Source: Alistipes sp.
Lineage (GTDB): Bacteria; Bacteroidota; Bacteroidia; Bacteroidales; Rikenellaceae
Length of the DNA: 37,550 bases
Direction: 5' to 3'
Assembly (NCBI GenBank): GCA_017935185.1
Contig: JAGBIC010000040.1
Span: 1 to 37,550, forward strand
Below the pieces are notes generated by a model. It made no database searches. It was not told the origin of the DNA and was given only the letters and a program-made list of their open reading frames with translations. This document shows positions 25,332 to 34,374 of this stretch, piece after piece. The translations under genes and the position numbers were made by a program. Numbering within the stretch: position 1 is the first letter of the stretch; each line of letters begins with the position of its first letter.

Positions 25332-26486
25332 ATGAAACAACGATTGTCTATTCTCGGTTCTACGGGCTCAATAGGAGTGCAGACACTTGATATCGTGACC
25401 GGGAATCCCGAACTATTTGAAGTAAATTCGTTGGTGGCAGGGCAGAATTGGCAACTTTTGGCACGTCAGGCTGTCGAGTTCGATGTCGATAGTGTTGTCA
25501 TTGCCGATGAGTCGAAATATAACTCTTTGCGTGAGGCTCTTGCCCCTTATCCCATAAAAGTGTATACCGGCAGCGACGCTATATGTCAGGTGGTGCGCAG
25601 CTCTGAGGTGGATGTTGTGGTAAACGCTCTTGTCGGTTATGCAGGTTTGCATCCTACCATTGCCGCAATTGAGGCCGGCAAGAAGTTGGCATTGGCAAAT
25701 AAAGAGAGCCTTGTTGTGGGCGGTGATCTTGTTATGCGTATGGCCTCCGAGCGAGGTGTGCCTATCCTGCCTATTGACTCGGAGCATTCAGCAATATTCC
25801 AATGTCTGGTTGGTGAACAGTCGCCTATACGTCGTCTTATAGTTACTTGTAGCGGTGGCGCTCTGCGTGATATTCCTGCCGAGCAACTCAAGGACGTAAC
25901 TCCGGAACGAGCACTGCAACACCCCCAGTGGACCATGGGCGCGAAGATTACTATCGATTCTGCCACATTGGTCAATAAAGGTTTCGAGGTTATCGAGGCT
26001 CATTGGCTCTTTGGTGTTGGTGCAGAAAAAATATCGGTGCTTATCCATCCGCAATCCATCGTACACTCTATGGTTGAGTTTGAAGATGGTGCAATAAAAG
26101 CACAATTGGGTACTCCCGATATGCACATACCTATCAGCTATGCATTGATGTTCCCCCAGCGTGCTGCAACGGCTCAAGAGCGTTTCGATTTTCTCGCCCA
26201 TCCGACTCTTACATTTGCCGAGCCCGACCGAGTAAAGTACCCTGCTTTGGATATCGCCTATGAGTGTATGCGTCGTGGCGGTACTGCTTCATGTGTGATG
26301 AATGGCTCGAACGAGGTGGCTGTGGCGGCGTTCCTTGCGGGAAAGTGCCGTTTTACCGATATTACAGCATCAATAGAGTATGCTCTAGGACGAGCTACTT
26401 TTGTTGCGAAACCCACGTTGGCCGATTATGAAGCCTCAAATGCAGAGTCGAGAGCATTGGCTGCAGAATACTTAAAGTTAAAATAA
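25332..26486 (+). CDS. dxr: 1-deoxy-D-xylulose 5-phosphate reductoisomerase
   Basis: 384 residues, normal length. Converts DXP to methylerythritol phosphate with NADPH, the first committed MEP step and fosmidomycin target. NADPH-binding GSTGSIG at 8-14, ANKESLV, the metal-binding DSEHSA (D, E), the flexible loop with TMGAKITIDSATLVNKG, and the substrate His in WLFGV. The second MEP gene here, ispE, is 20 kb away. rseP follows after 12 bases, a common neighbour. Confidence 0.98.
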   Translation: MKQRLSILGSTGSIGVQTLDIVTGNPELFEVNSLVAGQNWQLLARQAVEFDVDSVVIADESKYNSLREALAPYPIKVYTGSDAICQVVRSSEVDVVVNALVGYAGLHPTIAAIEAGKKLALANKESLVVGGDLVMRMASERGVPILPIDSEHSAIFQCLVGEQSPIRRLIVTCSGGALRDIPAEQLKDVTPERALQHPQWTMGAKITIDSATLVNKGFEVIEAHWLFGVGAEKISVLIHPQSIVHSMVEFEDGAIKAQLGTPDMHIPISYALMFPQRAATAQERFDFLAHPTLTFAEPDRVKYPALDIAYECMRRGGTASCVMNGSNEVAVAAFLAGKCRFTDITASIEYALGRATFVAKPTLADYEASNAESRALAAEYLKLK

Positions 26487-26498
26487 TCATAAATACAA

Positions 26499-27815
26499 AT
26501 GGATATAGCAATTAAAATCATTCAGTTTTTTATGAGTCTGTCGCTTTTGGTGGCGATTCATGAGTTTGGACACTATATTGTAGCACGCATTTTCAAGATT
26601 CGTGTCGAGAAGTTCTACATATTTTTTGATCCGTGGTTCTCGCTCTTTAAGTGGAAGCGAGGTGAGACCGAGTATGGTGTGGGCTGGCTACCTTTGGGTG
26701 GTTATGTAAAGATTGCCGGCATGATTGACGAGAGTATGGATCTCGAGCAGATGCAGTCCCCTGTTCAGCCGTGGGAGTTTCGTGCAAAACCGGCATGGCA
26801 GCGTTTTTTGGTGATGATTGCCGGCGTGGTTATGAATATCCTGCTTGCTATGATGATATATTCGGGGATACGTTATGTGTGGGGCGAGTCATACATGGCT
26901 AACGAAGATATCAAGAGGGGTTATGAATTCAACGAAGCTGCAGAACGTATGGGCTTCCGCGATGGCGATAAGGTGATATCAATCGATGGTGAACCTATTG
27001 ACGATGTAAATGAGATTCGAGCCAAGCTGTTGCTTACCGAGAGTGACCGTCAGGTTGTTGTCGAACGAGATGGAGCGCAGGAGTCGTTCACTATCTCTTT
27101 TGATGAGTTGCTACAAATGCGCCGTAACCGAGAGTACGAGGATCTATATATGCTCCGTATGCCCTTCATTGTCGACTCTGTGGCATCGGCCTCTGCAGCC
27201 TCTGCGGGAGTTATGGTAGGGGATGAGGTTGTAACTCTGAATGGCCAAAAGGGCGGAGTACAGACTTTTACCGATTTGTTGCAACAACATAAGGGCGATA
27301 CGGTCACTCTTGCAGTATTGCGTGGTAGCGGTATGCATGAGTTGAGGGTCCCTGTAAATGATGAGGGTAAGGTCGGTGTCGCGCTCAAGACAGATGTATA
27401 TCAGCCACGTACCCGTTCATTTACTTTCTGGCAGGCTATACCTGCTGGTGTTGGACTTGCATGTGATACTATTGTGGATTATTGGCAGCAACTCAAGCTT
27501 ATTTTCCAGCCCAAAACCAAGATGTATGAAGAGTTGGGCGGATTTATCTCTATCGGCAGTATCTTCCCCTCGGAGTGGGATTGGTTGCGTTTTTGGACTA
27601 TGACAGCATTTTTGTCTATCATCCTTGCTGTGATGAATATTTTGCCTATTCCCGGATTGGATGGTGGTCATGCGCTCTTTACCTTGTGGGAGATGATTAC
27701 GGGTCGCAAGGCTAGTGATAAGTTCCTCGAGGTGATGCAATATATTGGCCTTGCAATTTTGTTGGTGTTGTTGGTTTATGCCAACGGTAACGATATATAT
27801 CGACTATTTAATTAG
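26499..27815 (+). CDS. rseP: RIP site-2 metalloprotease RseP
   Basis: 438 residues, multi-pass inner-membrane protease. HEFGH at 21-25 in the first helix holds the zinc; ILPIPGLDGGH near the C-terminus supplies the third ligand and the MRE-type loop. Two PDZ-like domains lie between (about 145-210 and 220-300: YEFNEAAERMGFRDGDKVIS and SAGVMVGDEVVTLNG). It cleaves membrane-bound anti-sigma factors and leftover signal peptides. No anti-sigma gene is adjacent, so the substrate is unknown here. Two bases before radA. Confidence 0.97.
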   Translation: MDIAIKIIQFFMSLSLLVAIHEFGHYIVARIFKIRVEKFYIFFDPWFSLFKWKRGETEYGVGWLPLGGYVKIAGMIDESMDLEQMQSPVQPWEFRAKPAWQRFLVMIAGVVMNILLAMMIYSGIRYVWGESYMANEDIKRGYEFNEAAERMGFRDGDKVISIDGEPIDDVNEIRAKLLLTESDRQVVVERDGAQESFTISFDELLQMRRNREYEDLYMLRMPFIVDSVASASAASAGVMVGDEVVTLNGQKGGVQTFTDLLQQHKGDTVTLAVLRGSGMHELRVPVNDEGKVGVALKTDVYQPRTRSFTFWQAIPAGVGLACDTIVDYWQQLKLIFQPKTKMYEELGGFISIGSIFPSEWDWLRFWTMTAFLSIILAVMNILPIPGLDGGHALFTLWEMITGRKASDKFLEVMQYIGLAILLVLLVYANGNDIYRLFN

Positions 27816-27817
27816 TT

Positions 27818-29179
27818 ATGGCAAAAGTTAAGAAGGCCTATTTCTGCCGTGAATGTGGTTTCGAGGCTCCCAAGTGGTTGGGCCGTTGCCCCTCTTGTGG
27901 CGAGTGGAATAGTTTTACCGAGGAGGTTATTTCAAAATCAACATCTTCAAGTAGTGTTGCATCGCTTGCCCCGCAAATGCCTCCACAACGCGTTAGTGAG
28001 ATTAAGCCCGTAGCGCAACATCGTATTGATTTGCGTAATTCCGAGGTAAACCGTGTGCTGGGTGGTGGTCTTGTCCCGGGTTCACTTGTGTTGCTGGGTG
28101 GAGAGCCTGGAATAGGAAAATCTACCTTGAGCCTTCAGCTGGCTTTAACGAATCCATCGATTCGTACCCTATATGTATCGGGCGAGGAATCTGCCGAGCA
28201 GATAGGAATGCGCGCCGAGCGTATCGGAATAGTAAATGAAGAGTGTTATATCTATTCCGAAACATTGCTTGAGAATATTCTTATACAGATGGCCGAGTAT
28301 AAGCCCAATGTTGTAGTTATTGACTCGATACAGACCATCTATACCGATACAATAGATCCTTCGGCCGGTAGTGTGAGCCAAATCAGGGAGTGTGCTGCCA
28401 CACTTCTGAAGTATGCCAAGACAACCGGAACTTCCATATTTATCATCGGCCATATAGCCAAGGATGGAACTATTGCAGGTCCAAAGGTTTTGGAGCATAT
28501 TGTAGATGTTGTGTTGCAATTTGAGGGTGACAATAACAATACATATCGCATCTTGCGTGGTATTAAAAATCGTTTCGGAGCTACATTTGAGATTGGAGTG
28601 TTTGAGATGAATGATGCCGGCCTGAGAGTGGTTGACAGTCCTTCCGAGATTTTGCTTTCGCATTATGATTGCCCGTTGAGTGGTGTGGCTGTGGGATCTT
28701 CGGTTGACGGCATCCGTCCATATCTGATTGAAGTGCAGGCGCTGGTCGGTAGTGCAACATACGGCACTCCCCAGCGTAATACTATGGGATACGATCCACG
28801 TAGAATGAGTATGCTTTTGGCTGTCTTAGAGAAACGTGTCGGCATGAATATGTTCCAGAAGGATGTCTTTTTGAATTTTGCGGGAGGCTTTAGGGTCTCT
28901 GACCCCGGGCTTGATTTGGCTGTGTTGGCTGCTATAATATCTTCATATTACGATAGACCTATTGCCGAAGGTGTGTGTTGTGCCGGTGAGGTCGGGCTGT
29001 CGGGCGAGGTACGCCCTGCGCCACGTACCGAGCAGCGAATCGGTGAGGCCAAACGTCTGGGATTTCGTCGTATAGTCGTGTCGGGATACCTACGCAAAGA
29101 TATTAAGATACCTCGTGGTATAGAGGTGGTATACATAAATCATATTGGCGAATTGCCCCGAACACTTTTTGCCGACTAG
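27818..29179 (+). CDS. radA: DNA repair protein RadA (Sms)
   Basis: 453 residues. A RecA-like DnaB-type helicase that extends D-loops and processes recombination intermediates. N-terminal zinc finger C10-x2-C13...C24-x2-C27, Walker A GGEPGIGKST near 92, Walker B VVVIDSIQTI, the family-specific KNRFG motif (GIKNRFGAT), and the C-terminal Lon-like domain (from about 290, ending IGELPRTLF). All key motifs are intact. Confidence 0.98.
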   Translation: MAKVKKAYFCRECGFEAPKWLGRCPSCGEWNSFTEEVISKSTSSSSVASLAPQMPPQRVSEIKPVAQHRIDLRNSEVNRVLGGGLVPGSLVLLGGEPGIGKSTLSLQLALTNPSIRTLYVSGEESAEQIGMRAERIGIVNEECYIYSETLLENILIQMAEYKPNVVVIDSIQTIYTDTIDPSAGSVSQIRECAATLLKYAKTTGTSIFIIGHIAKDGTIAGPKVLEHIVDVVLQFEGDNNNTYRILRGIKNRFGATFEIGVFEMNDAGLRVVDSPSEILLSHYDCPLSGVAVGSSVDGIRPYLIEVQALVGSATYGTPQRNTMGYDPRRMSMLLAVLEKRVGMNMFQKDVFLNFAGGFRVSDPGLDLAVLAAIISSYYDRPIAEGVCCAGEVGLSGEVRPAPRTEQRIGEAKRLGFRRIVVSGYLRKDIKIPRGIEVVYINHIGELPRTLFAD

Positions 29180-29200
29180 GCTTGTTTGGTATAGAATTTG

Positions 29201-29239
29201 ACAATCCTCTTCAAAACCTTGTGTGATGAAGAGGATTGT
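29201..29239 (+). promoter_or_regulatory. Perfect 13-bp hairpin covering the epimerase start codon
   Basis: Bases 29201-29213 pair exactly with 29227-29239 around a 13-base loop. The ATG at 29226-29228 lies at the loop/stem junction and the first four codons are in the stem. No T run follows. The placement suggests control of translation initiation. Confidence 0.6.
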
Positions 29240-30197
29240 TGTTTTGGGCGGTTTGGGATTGATCGGCTCACATCTGTGTATGCGTTTGGCAGCTGAGGGC
29301 CACGATGTAATATGTATCGATGTGCGGGATATGGCGCAATCGCCCATGTTGATGCCTTATTTTAAGCGACGAGATATTAGATATATTAACCATAATATCG
29401 TAACACCATTCTCGATAGATTGTGACCAAATATATAATCTCGCTTCGCCATGCTGCCTGAAAAACGATGGCTCTCACGCAATAGCAACTCTGCGTACCAA
29501 TATTATCGGCTCAATAAATACACTCGATCTGGCACGTCGTAATCGTGCTTCGGTGTTGTATGCTTCGGCGGGCGAGGTGTATGGTATTGCCGGTCATCAG
29601 CCTTTTGGCGAAAACGACCAACAAAGCTCCTCCATCACCTCTTTTGCCGAGAGCAAACGGGCAGCCGAAGCTATACATTATGCCTATCGAAAGGAGTATG
29701 GCATGAACTGCCGTGTGGCGCGTGTTTTCTCCACCTATGGCAGCGGTTGCCAGATAGAGGATAGGCGTGTGGTTGTGGCAATGATTGTTGCGGCATTGCG
29801 TAATGATGATATTATAATCTGTGGTAATGGCTCGCAGCTGCGCACATTTTGTTGGGCAGGTGATATCGCAGATGGCCTTGTGAGGTTGATGGCCTTGTCG
29901 AGTGATGACAAAACTGCGGTCGTCAATCTGGGTGCATCTTATGAAATATCAATTCAGGCATTGGCCGAGAAAATAATCTCATTAACAGGTAGTAGCTCAC
30001 GTATAATTCATGCACAGGCCCGACGTGATGATCCCCGACGTATGATGCCCGATTTGTCGTTGGCGCGAACTGTTTTGAGATGGGCTCCTTCAACGACTCT
30101 TAATGAGGGTTTGCAAAGGACGATTGAGTATGTGGAGCGTCAGATTGATGAGGTGTTTGTTGCGCCTGATGTAGGAGTGGAATATCTGGGTAGATAG
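29226..30197 (+). CDS. Extended SDR family NAD(P)-dependent epimerase/decarboxylase-like protein
   Basis: 323 residues. Rossmann fold with GGLGLIGSHL (8-17) and IDVRD, as in UDP-glucuronate decarboxylase or UDP-galactose epimerase relatives. Later motifs fit: NLASPCC, LYASAGEVYG (catalytic Ser), SFAESKRAAEAI, RVFSTYGSG, RTFCWAGDIADGLVRLM. The catalytic YxxxK reads F140-x3-K144, so the key Tyr is Phe. Substrate unknown; possibly reduced catalysis or a binding role. Sits between radA and thioredoxin in the operon, 46 bases after radA, with its start codon in a hairpin. The ATG at 29226 is fixed by the position of the Gly-rich loop. Confidence 0.85.
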   Translation: MKRIVVLGGLGLIGSHLCMRLAAEGHDVICIDVRDMAQSPMLMPYFKRRDIRYINHNIVTPFSIDCDQIYNLASPCCLKNDGSHAIATLRTNIIGSINTLDLARRNRASVLYASAGEVYGIAGHQPFGENDQQSSSITSFAESKRAAEAIHYAYRKEYGMNCRVARVFSTYGSGCQIEDRRVVVAMIVAALRNDDIIICGNGSQLRTFCWAGDIADGLVRLMALSSDDKTAVVNLGASYEISIQALAEKIISLTGSSSRIIHAQARRDDPRRMMPDLSLARTVLRWAPSTTLNEGLQRTIEYVERQIDEVFVAPDVGVEYLGR

Positions 30198-30215
30198 TGT
30201 AATAAAATTTGATAT

Positions 30216-30539
30216 ATGACTTACAATGAACTGAGTTCAAGAGTGGCCAAAGAAAATTTCACTTTGGTGGATTTTTATGCTACATGGTGTGGCCCTTGCC
30301 AGGCCATGCATCCGATTTTGGATGAATTGCAACGCCAGAATATTGGCAATGTGGAGATAATCCGAATTGATGTCGACAAGAGTGAAAATGTGATGCTTAC
30401 ACAACACTATCACATTATGTCGGTTCCGACACTGATTCTTTTTTATGAAGGTAGGCAGTTGTGGCGTAATAGTGGGGTGATGTCGCTTGAGATGCTTACC
30501 GAGGTTATAAAACGCATGGAGCGTATGGAGGTGTACTAA
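30216..30539 (+). CDS. Thioredoxin
   Basis: 107 residues, no signal peptide, cytosolic. Classical fold with FYATWCGPCQAM (active site C25-G-P-C28), DVDKSEN and the cis-Pro loop SVPTLILF. Reduces protein disulfides using thioredoxin reductase, not encoded here. Last gene of the operon; its final four bases overlap the end of the convergent AlkD-like gene. Confidence 0.95.
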   Translation: MTYNELSSRVAKENFTLVDFYATWCGPCQAMHPILDELQRQNIGNVEIIRIDVDKSENVMLTQHYHIMSVPTLILFYEGRQLWRNSGVMSLEMLTEVIKRMERMEVY

Positions 30540-31177
30540 AACTCCATACGCCAACTCATCTCGTCGGCGATATAGTCGGCCGAAGGGGAATTTTGCAGCG
30601 ATGCAACGATTTGTTTTACGGTGTCGCGCATCTCGCTATTGTTGTATGCTGCGCTCAACAGGGTTACGGCACCTTGATCTATTATACGTGATTCAGGGAA
30701 TCGTATTATAATATCCGGGATGTATTCTATAATCTCCACATCGCTTGATAACAATGTGCGAGCGGCAGCCATCAGTAGCGCATAAATTGAGTATTCATTA
30801 TCCGATACTATCTCTTTGTGGAAAATGGCTTTTAGATGAGGCGTTTTGCTGAGTAGGGCAAATGCTGCCTCCTCGGCCATCTCGGAGTTGAGGATACTCT
30901 CGAACCACAATGTGCCCTGTTCTGCATCTATTATTTCGGGGTCTGCAATGTGCCACGCGGCAAGTTGTAATTCTCTGACCTGTTGCTTGAGAAGATAGAT
31001 TGCCAACTCGTGATTGCAACCCTCTTGTGCTGCTATCGACCTGATTGTGGGTAGACTGACCCCATAGTTTAGGCCATATTTCCGGCCGTAATAATACATG
31101 GAGTCGGCTACTGCTCCATTCATCTGTTTACGCATAGCCCCCAAAAGAGCTATCATTCGTGAGGTCTTCTCTGGCAT
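30536..31177 (-). CDS. AlkD-like DNA alkylation repair family protein
   Basis: 213 residues, almost all helical, with repeating HEAT-type helix pairs (ELAIYLLKQQVRELQLAAWHIAD, AEEAAFALLSKTPHL, DQGAVTLLSAAYNN). This matches the AlkD/AlkC-type alkylation repair family (PF08713). AlkD removes 3- and 7-alkylated bases without base flipping. I cannot confirm the catalytic Asp and Trp residues, so a related non-enzymatic HEAT protein is possible. Overlaps the thioredoxin 3' end by four bases, tail to tail. No clear promoter is seen between it and the terminator at 31190. Confidence 0.7.
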   Translation of the reverse strand: MPEKTSRMIALLGAMRKQMNGAVADSMYYYGRKYGLNYGVSLPTIRSIAAQEGCNHELAIYLLKQQVRELQLAAWHIADPEIIDAEQGTLWFESILNSEMAEEAAFALLSKTPHLKAIFHKEIVSDNEYSIYALLMAAARTLLSSDVEIIEYIPDIIIRFPESRIIDQGAVTLLSAAYNNSEMRDTVKQIVASLQNSPSADYIADEMSWRMEF

Positions 31178-31189
31178 TGCTCAAAAAAA

Positions 31190-31214
31190 TAAAAAGGCTG
31201 CCGCCTGGCAGCCT
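31190..31214 (-). terminator. Terminator of the DUF4831 gene
   Basis: A perfect 8-bp stem (31195-31202 with 31207-31214), four-base loop and a T-rich tail on the minus strand, running nearly to the AlkD-like start. Confidence 0.85.
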
Positions 31215-31228
31215 CTGTTGTGTGTAAT

Positions 31229-32146
31229 CTATTTTCTCACTACGGTATTGGCGATATACGCTGTGCGACCTAATTCGAAAATGGGAAGTTGCGAAACTCC
31301 AGTGACCTTCGCCCCTACATGCAACTCGCAATCAGCAATATTGGCAAGGCGTACCTGTATTGCGGTCTTGTCGCGTGAGTCAACCTCGGGGATAGAGTTC
31401 AATTTAGGTGCGGCTGCCGAAGCCTTTACCACCAACTTTACAACTTCGCCATCAGCAGCTGTTGCGGGCTGAATACCTTTCGAAGAGGATAATTTTGCGA
31501 TTTGATACTCTCCTTTACCGGCTACCATAGGAATAGTATATCGGTAGGTTTCTGTTGTAATCACTCTCTTGCCGAGGAATAGCTCTAAATACTCCTGCTC
31601 TTTTGCGTTCAGGGTCTCCAAAGCCTCTTTTAGACCACCGCCAAATACATTCTCGCCGGCCTCACCTGTGATAAGTTCCATGCGCTGTTTGCGGATTCTG
31701 AATAGAGCCTGCGCTGCCTGCGCTGCGGCCTCCTCAATACCGACAGCGGTGGCAGAGAGTCGGTCGGGTAAAACCTTTGCAAACTCACCTTCGGGCTGAA
31801 TGTGTGATGCCACTACGGTTGTTGCTGGAGCTAACTCTTTGGCACTGTATGGTGTGGCGTCGGTTGCTACGGACATGTTGATGCTTGTTATCGCATACGA
31901 ACTTTTTTCAACCAACGAACCTCTTGTGTCGAGATATTTCTGAGCATATCGGGCATAAGGGCCTACAATTACCTGCTCTTTTTCTACTGTTAAATCTACA
32001 ATGATAGTTGTCGATGGATCTGAAATCATCAACGCACCACTTTCATCGATGTAGGGCCCTACAACTGCTTGAAAAATGCTATTTTGTGCTGTTGCTGCTG
32101 TTGCAAGAGCAAAATTGAAGGCCAAGAATAAGAAAAAGCGTTTCAT
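31229..32146 (-). CDS. DUF4831 family exported protein
   Basis: 305 residues with a signal peptide (about 1-20, ATAQ). The recurring features GPYARYAQKYL, FRIRKQRMELITGE and LFLGK are those of DUF4831, a Bacteroidetes family of unknown function found in the periplasm or at the surface. No catalytic residues can be named. It has a perfect promoter of its own and a terminator, so it is a single-gene unit inside the minus-strand block. Confidence 0.75.
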   Translation of the reverse strand: MKRFFLFLAFNFALATAATAQNSIFQAVVGPYIDESGALMISDPSTTIIVDLTVEKEQVIVGPYARYAQKYLDTRGSLVEKSSYAITSINMSVATDATPYSAKELAPATTVVASHIQPEGEFAKVLPDRLSATAVGIEEAAAQAAQALFRIRKQRMELITGEAGENVFGGGLKEALETLNAKEQEYLELFLGKRVITTETYRYTIPMVAGKGEYQIAKLSSSKGIQPATAADGEVVKLVVKASAAAPKLNSIPEVDSRDKTAIQVRLANIADCELHVGAKVTGVSQLPIFELGRTAYIANTVVRK

Positions 32147-32174
32147 TGCTAATAGTTTTTTTAGATTCTTACAG

Positions 32175-32205
32175 CAAATATACTCTATTTGTGTGATATA
32201 TCAAA
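32175..32205 (-). promoter_or_regulatory. Promoter of the DUF4831 gene
   Basis: TTTG (32205-32202), 19-base spacer, TATATTTG (32182-32175) on the minus strand. The -33 box overlaps the stop codon of trmN6. Confidence 0.8.
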
Positions 32206-32914
32206 ATTTCAGATAAAAATCGCGTGTCAAGTGGCGATATTCCTCGCTGTATCCCATTGGCCCGTTATCCTCTATTATAATTTTTTCACATTGTGGCGGC
32301 AGCGTGGGTGGCGTCAGTTTTAATTCTGCCATTATGCGCTTGACTCCGCTTGTGGGGGTACTCCATACCTCGCAATAACGTGTTTTGTAGAGTTTGCCAC
32401 GAGCTACCGATAGAAAACTCTTCATCTCTGTAGGTGGCAGTATCAGCGAGAATATACCATCCGCCTTTATTAACCGCATTACGCCATTGCATAGCTCCTC
32501 GAATGTGAGCGACACATTGTGGCGGGCTGTGGTGCGGGCGGTGTCAGGCGAATTTAATGAATCGATAAAATATGGCGGATTGGATATGATTAGGTCGTAT
32601 TTTGTTTCAGGGAAGAAGTCTTGCAATGCAGAGTGTATCACTGCAATGCGGTCGCTCCATTTTGAGGCTTTTGCATTGTCTATGGCCTGTGCCACGCAGT
32701 CGGCGTCAATATCTATTGCCGAAATCTTGGCTTGCTGTGAGCGTTGTGCAGCCATAATGGCAATCAATCCCGTACCTGTGCCTATGTCGAGAATATCGCC
32801 CGTATTGGGGATTGTGCTCCATGCGCCGAGCAGTGTGCCGTCGGTGCCCACCTTCATGGCGCAACGGCTGTGGTCAATATGAAATTGCTTGAACGTAAAT
32901 CCCTTGCCTCTCAT
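32201..32914 (-). CDS. trmN6: tRNA1(Val) (adenine(37)-N6)-methyltransferase
   Basis: 237 residues. SAM-dependent methyltransferase of the YfiC family: FTFKQFHIDHSRCAMKVGTD at the start (split of the family's F-x-Q ... KVGTDG motif), DIGTGTGLIAIM (motif I), IDIDADC, and NPPYF, the adenine-binding catalytic loop. It methylates A37 of tRNA-Val. The ATG at 32914 is chosen, leaving 4 bases after the TIGR02757 gene; upstream in-frame starts lie inside that gene. Confidence 0.88.
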   Translation of the reverse strand: MRGKGFTFKQFHIDHSRCAMKVGTDGTLLGAWSTIPNTGDILDIGTGTGLIAIMAAQRSQQAKISAIDIDADCVAQAIDNAKASKWSDRIAVIHSALQDFFPETKYDLIISNPPYFIDSLNSPDTARTTARHNVSLTFEELCNGVMRLIKADGIFSLILPPTEMKSFLSVARGKLYKTRYCEVWSTPTSGVKRIMAELKLTPPTLPPQCEKIIIEDNGPMGYSEEYRHLTRDFYLKF

Positions 32915-32918
32915 ATTC

Positions 32919-33692
32919 TTATTGCTTAAGAAATCCGTCAATACCGGCACCAAAGAGCGAATAGTCGTATCGTACCGGATCTGAAGGGTCAAAGTTGCGC
33001 AGAGCAGCTGTTATCTCGGCTGTGGCTTTCCAATCGTTCTGCTTGCGTTGCAGCAACCCTAATGCCCGACCCATGTTACCGGTATGCACATCAAGCGGCA
33101 GATATAATGCCGACATGGGTATGCTTCGCCAGAGTCCGAAGTCCACTCCTCGGTCATCGCGCCTTACAAACCAGCGCAGGTACATATTCAGGCGTTTGCA
33201 CGCAGCTCCTTTGTCTATCGATGAGATGTGCTTTTCGCAATGTGGATTGTGTTCGCACGACAGAAACTCTCTGCGGAATTCCGAGAGCGTCGTGGCAATA
33301 TCGCCGGTGGTAGCATATCTGCTCTCGAAAAACTCGCCGATGCCGCCATGTTGAGTTATGATATGGCGCATCCCCAACACAAAATCGGTAAAATCCTGAC
33401 CATTAAATGTTCTATGCACGTAGCTTTGCAGGTGACGCAGTTCCGCCGGTGAGGCGTTGCGTACAAAGTCGGCAGGAGAATTATCCATATATTGCATCAT
33501 TCTGCGGGCACTCTTTACTATGGCTTTGCGGTTGCCCCATGCGATTGCGGCGGCCAAAAAACCTGCCACCTCTTTGTCGTGGCGGTCGCTAAAAGAGTGT
33601 GGTATGCTTATGGGGTCGGGCTCGATAAACTCTGGACGATTATATTTGTCGTGCAGATGCTCCAGCAAGTTGTGCAGCTCCTCTCTATTCAT
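32919..33692 (-). CDS. TIGR02757/DUF2400 family protein
   Basis: 257 residues matching TIGR02757: FIEPDPISIPHSF, EVAGFLAAAIAWGNRKAI, HRTFNGQDF, KRLNMYLRWFVRRDD, DVHTGNMGRALGLL and a tail with FDPSDPVRYDYSLFGAGI. The helical architecture with a basic groove and the conserved Asp-His have invited comparison with DNA glycosylases, but the function is not established. Cytosolic. Cotranscribed with trmN6 (4-base gap) and lolD-like (27-base gap). Confidence 0.88.
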   Translation of the reverse strand: MNREELHNLLEHLHDKYNRPEFIEPDPISIPHSFSDRHDKEVAGFLAAAIAWGNRKAIVKSARRMMQYMDNSPADFVRNASPAELRHLQSYVHRTFNGQDFTDFVLGMRHIITQHGGIGEFFESRYATTGDIATTLSEFRREFLSCEHNPHCEKHISSIDKGAACKRLNMYLRWFVRRDDRGVDFGLWRSIPMSALYLPLDVHTGNMGRALGLLQRKQNDWKATAEITAALRNFDPSDPVRYDYSLFGAGIDGFLKQ

Positions 33693-33719
33693 GGTGTTTG
33701 GCGTTGTTTTGAGATAAAT

Positions 33720-34370
33720 TTATAAAATCAAACCATCTCGCATGGCAATTTTACGGTCGGCCATCTGCGCCAGCTCCTCATCGTGGGTAACGATAACTGT
33801 TGTTTGCCCCAGCTCGTCGCGCAGACGGAAAAATAGCGAGTGAATCTCGTTGCGGTTTTGAGTGTCGAGATTGCCCGATGGTTCGTCGGCCAGCAATAGT
33901 GCCGGTCGATTGATTAGGGCGCGGGCTATGGCTACTCGTTGTTGCTCACCGCCTGATAGTGCGCTGGGCTTGTGAGTGGTGCGTTCGCTGAGGTTCATCA
34001 TTTTCAGTAGCTCCATTGCCTCCTTTTCAGCCTCTTTGCGGTTGCGACGTGCTATAAGAGCCGGCATCATCACATTCTCCAGTGCGGTAAATTCGGGCAA
34101 GAGGTGGTGAAATTGAAATACAAATCCAATCTTGCGGTTGCGGAACTCCGACAGGGCGTTGTCATCCAACGCAGCCACCTCACAGCCATCAATTTTCAGT
34201 GAGCCGCTGTCCATTGCCGATAATGTTCCCAAGATTTGCAGTAGAGTAGTCTTGCCTGCTCCACTTGGGCCGACAATTGAGACAACCTCGCCGGCCTTAA
34301 CCTCCAGCGAAACGCCCTTTAGCACCTCCAGCGTACCGAAACTTTTGTGAATATCGATTGCTTTAATCAT
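33720..34370 (-). CDS. lolD: ABC transporter ATP-binding protein, LolD-like
   Basis: 216 residues. Walker [11 protein letters not shown]-loop [12 protein letters not shown], signature [15 protein letters not shown], Walker [13 protein letters not shown] and the switch His in VIVTHDEE. Closest to LolD/MacB-type ATPases; LolD with a LolE-type permease releases lipoproteins for the outer membrane, which fits a lipoprotein-rich bacterium. No permease gene is in the window. The start at 34370 is chosen, 4 bases after the metallophosphoesterase stop; a longer frame overlaps that gene. Confidence 0.85.
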   Translation of the reverse strand: MIKAIDIHKSFGTLEVLKGVSLEVKAGEVVSIVGPSGAGKTTLLQILGTLSAMDSGSLKIDGCEVAALDDNALSEFRNRKIGFVFQFHHLLPEFTALENVMMPALIARRNRKEAEKEAMELLKMMNLSERTTHKPSALSGGEQQRVAIARALINRPALLLADEPSGNLDTQNRNEIHSLFFRLRDELGQTTVIVTHDEELAQMADRKIAMRDGLIL

Positions 34371-34374
34371 AATA

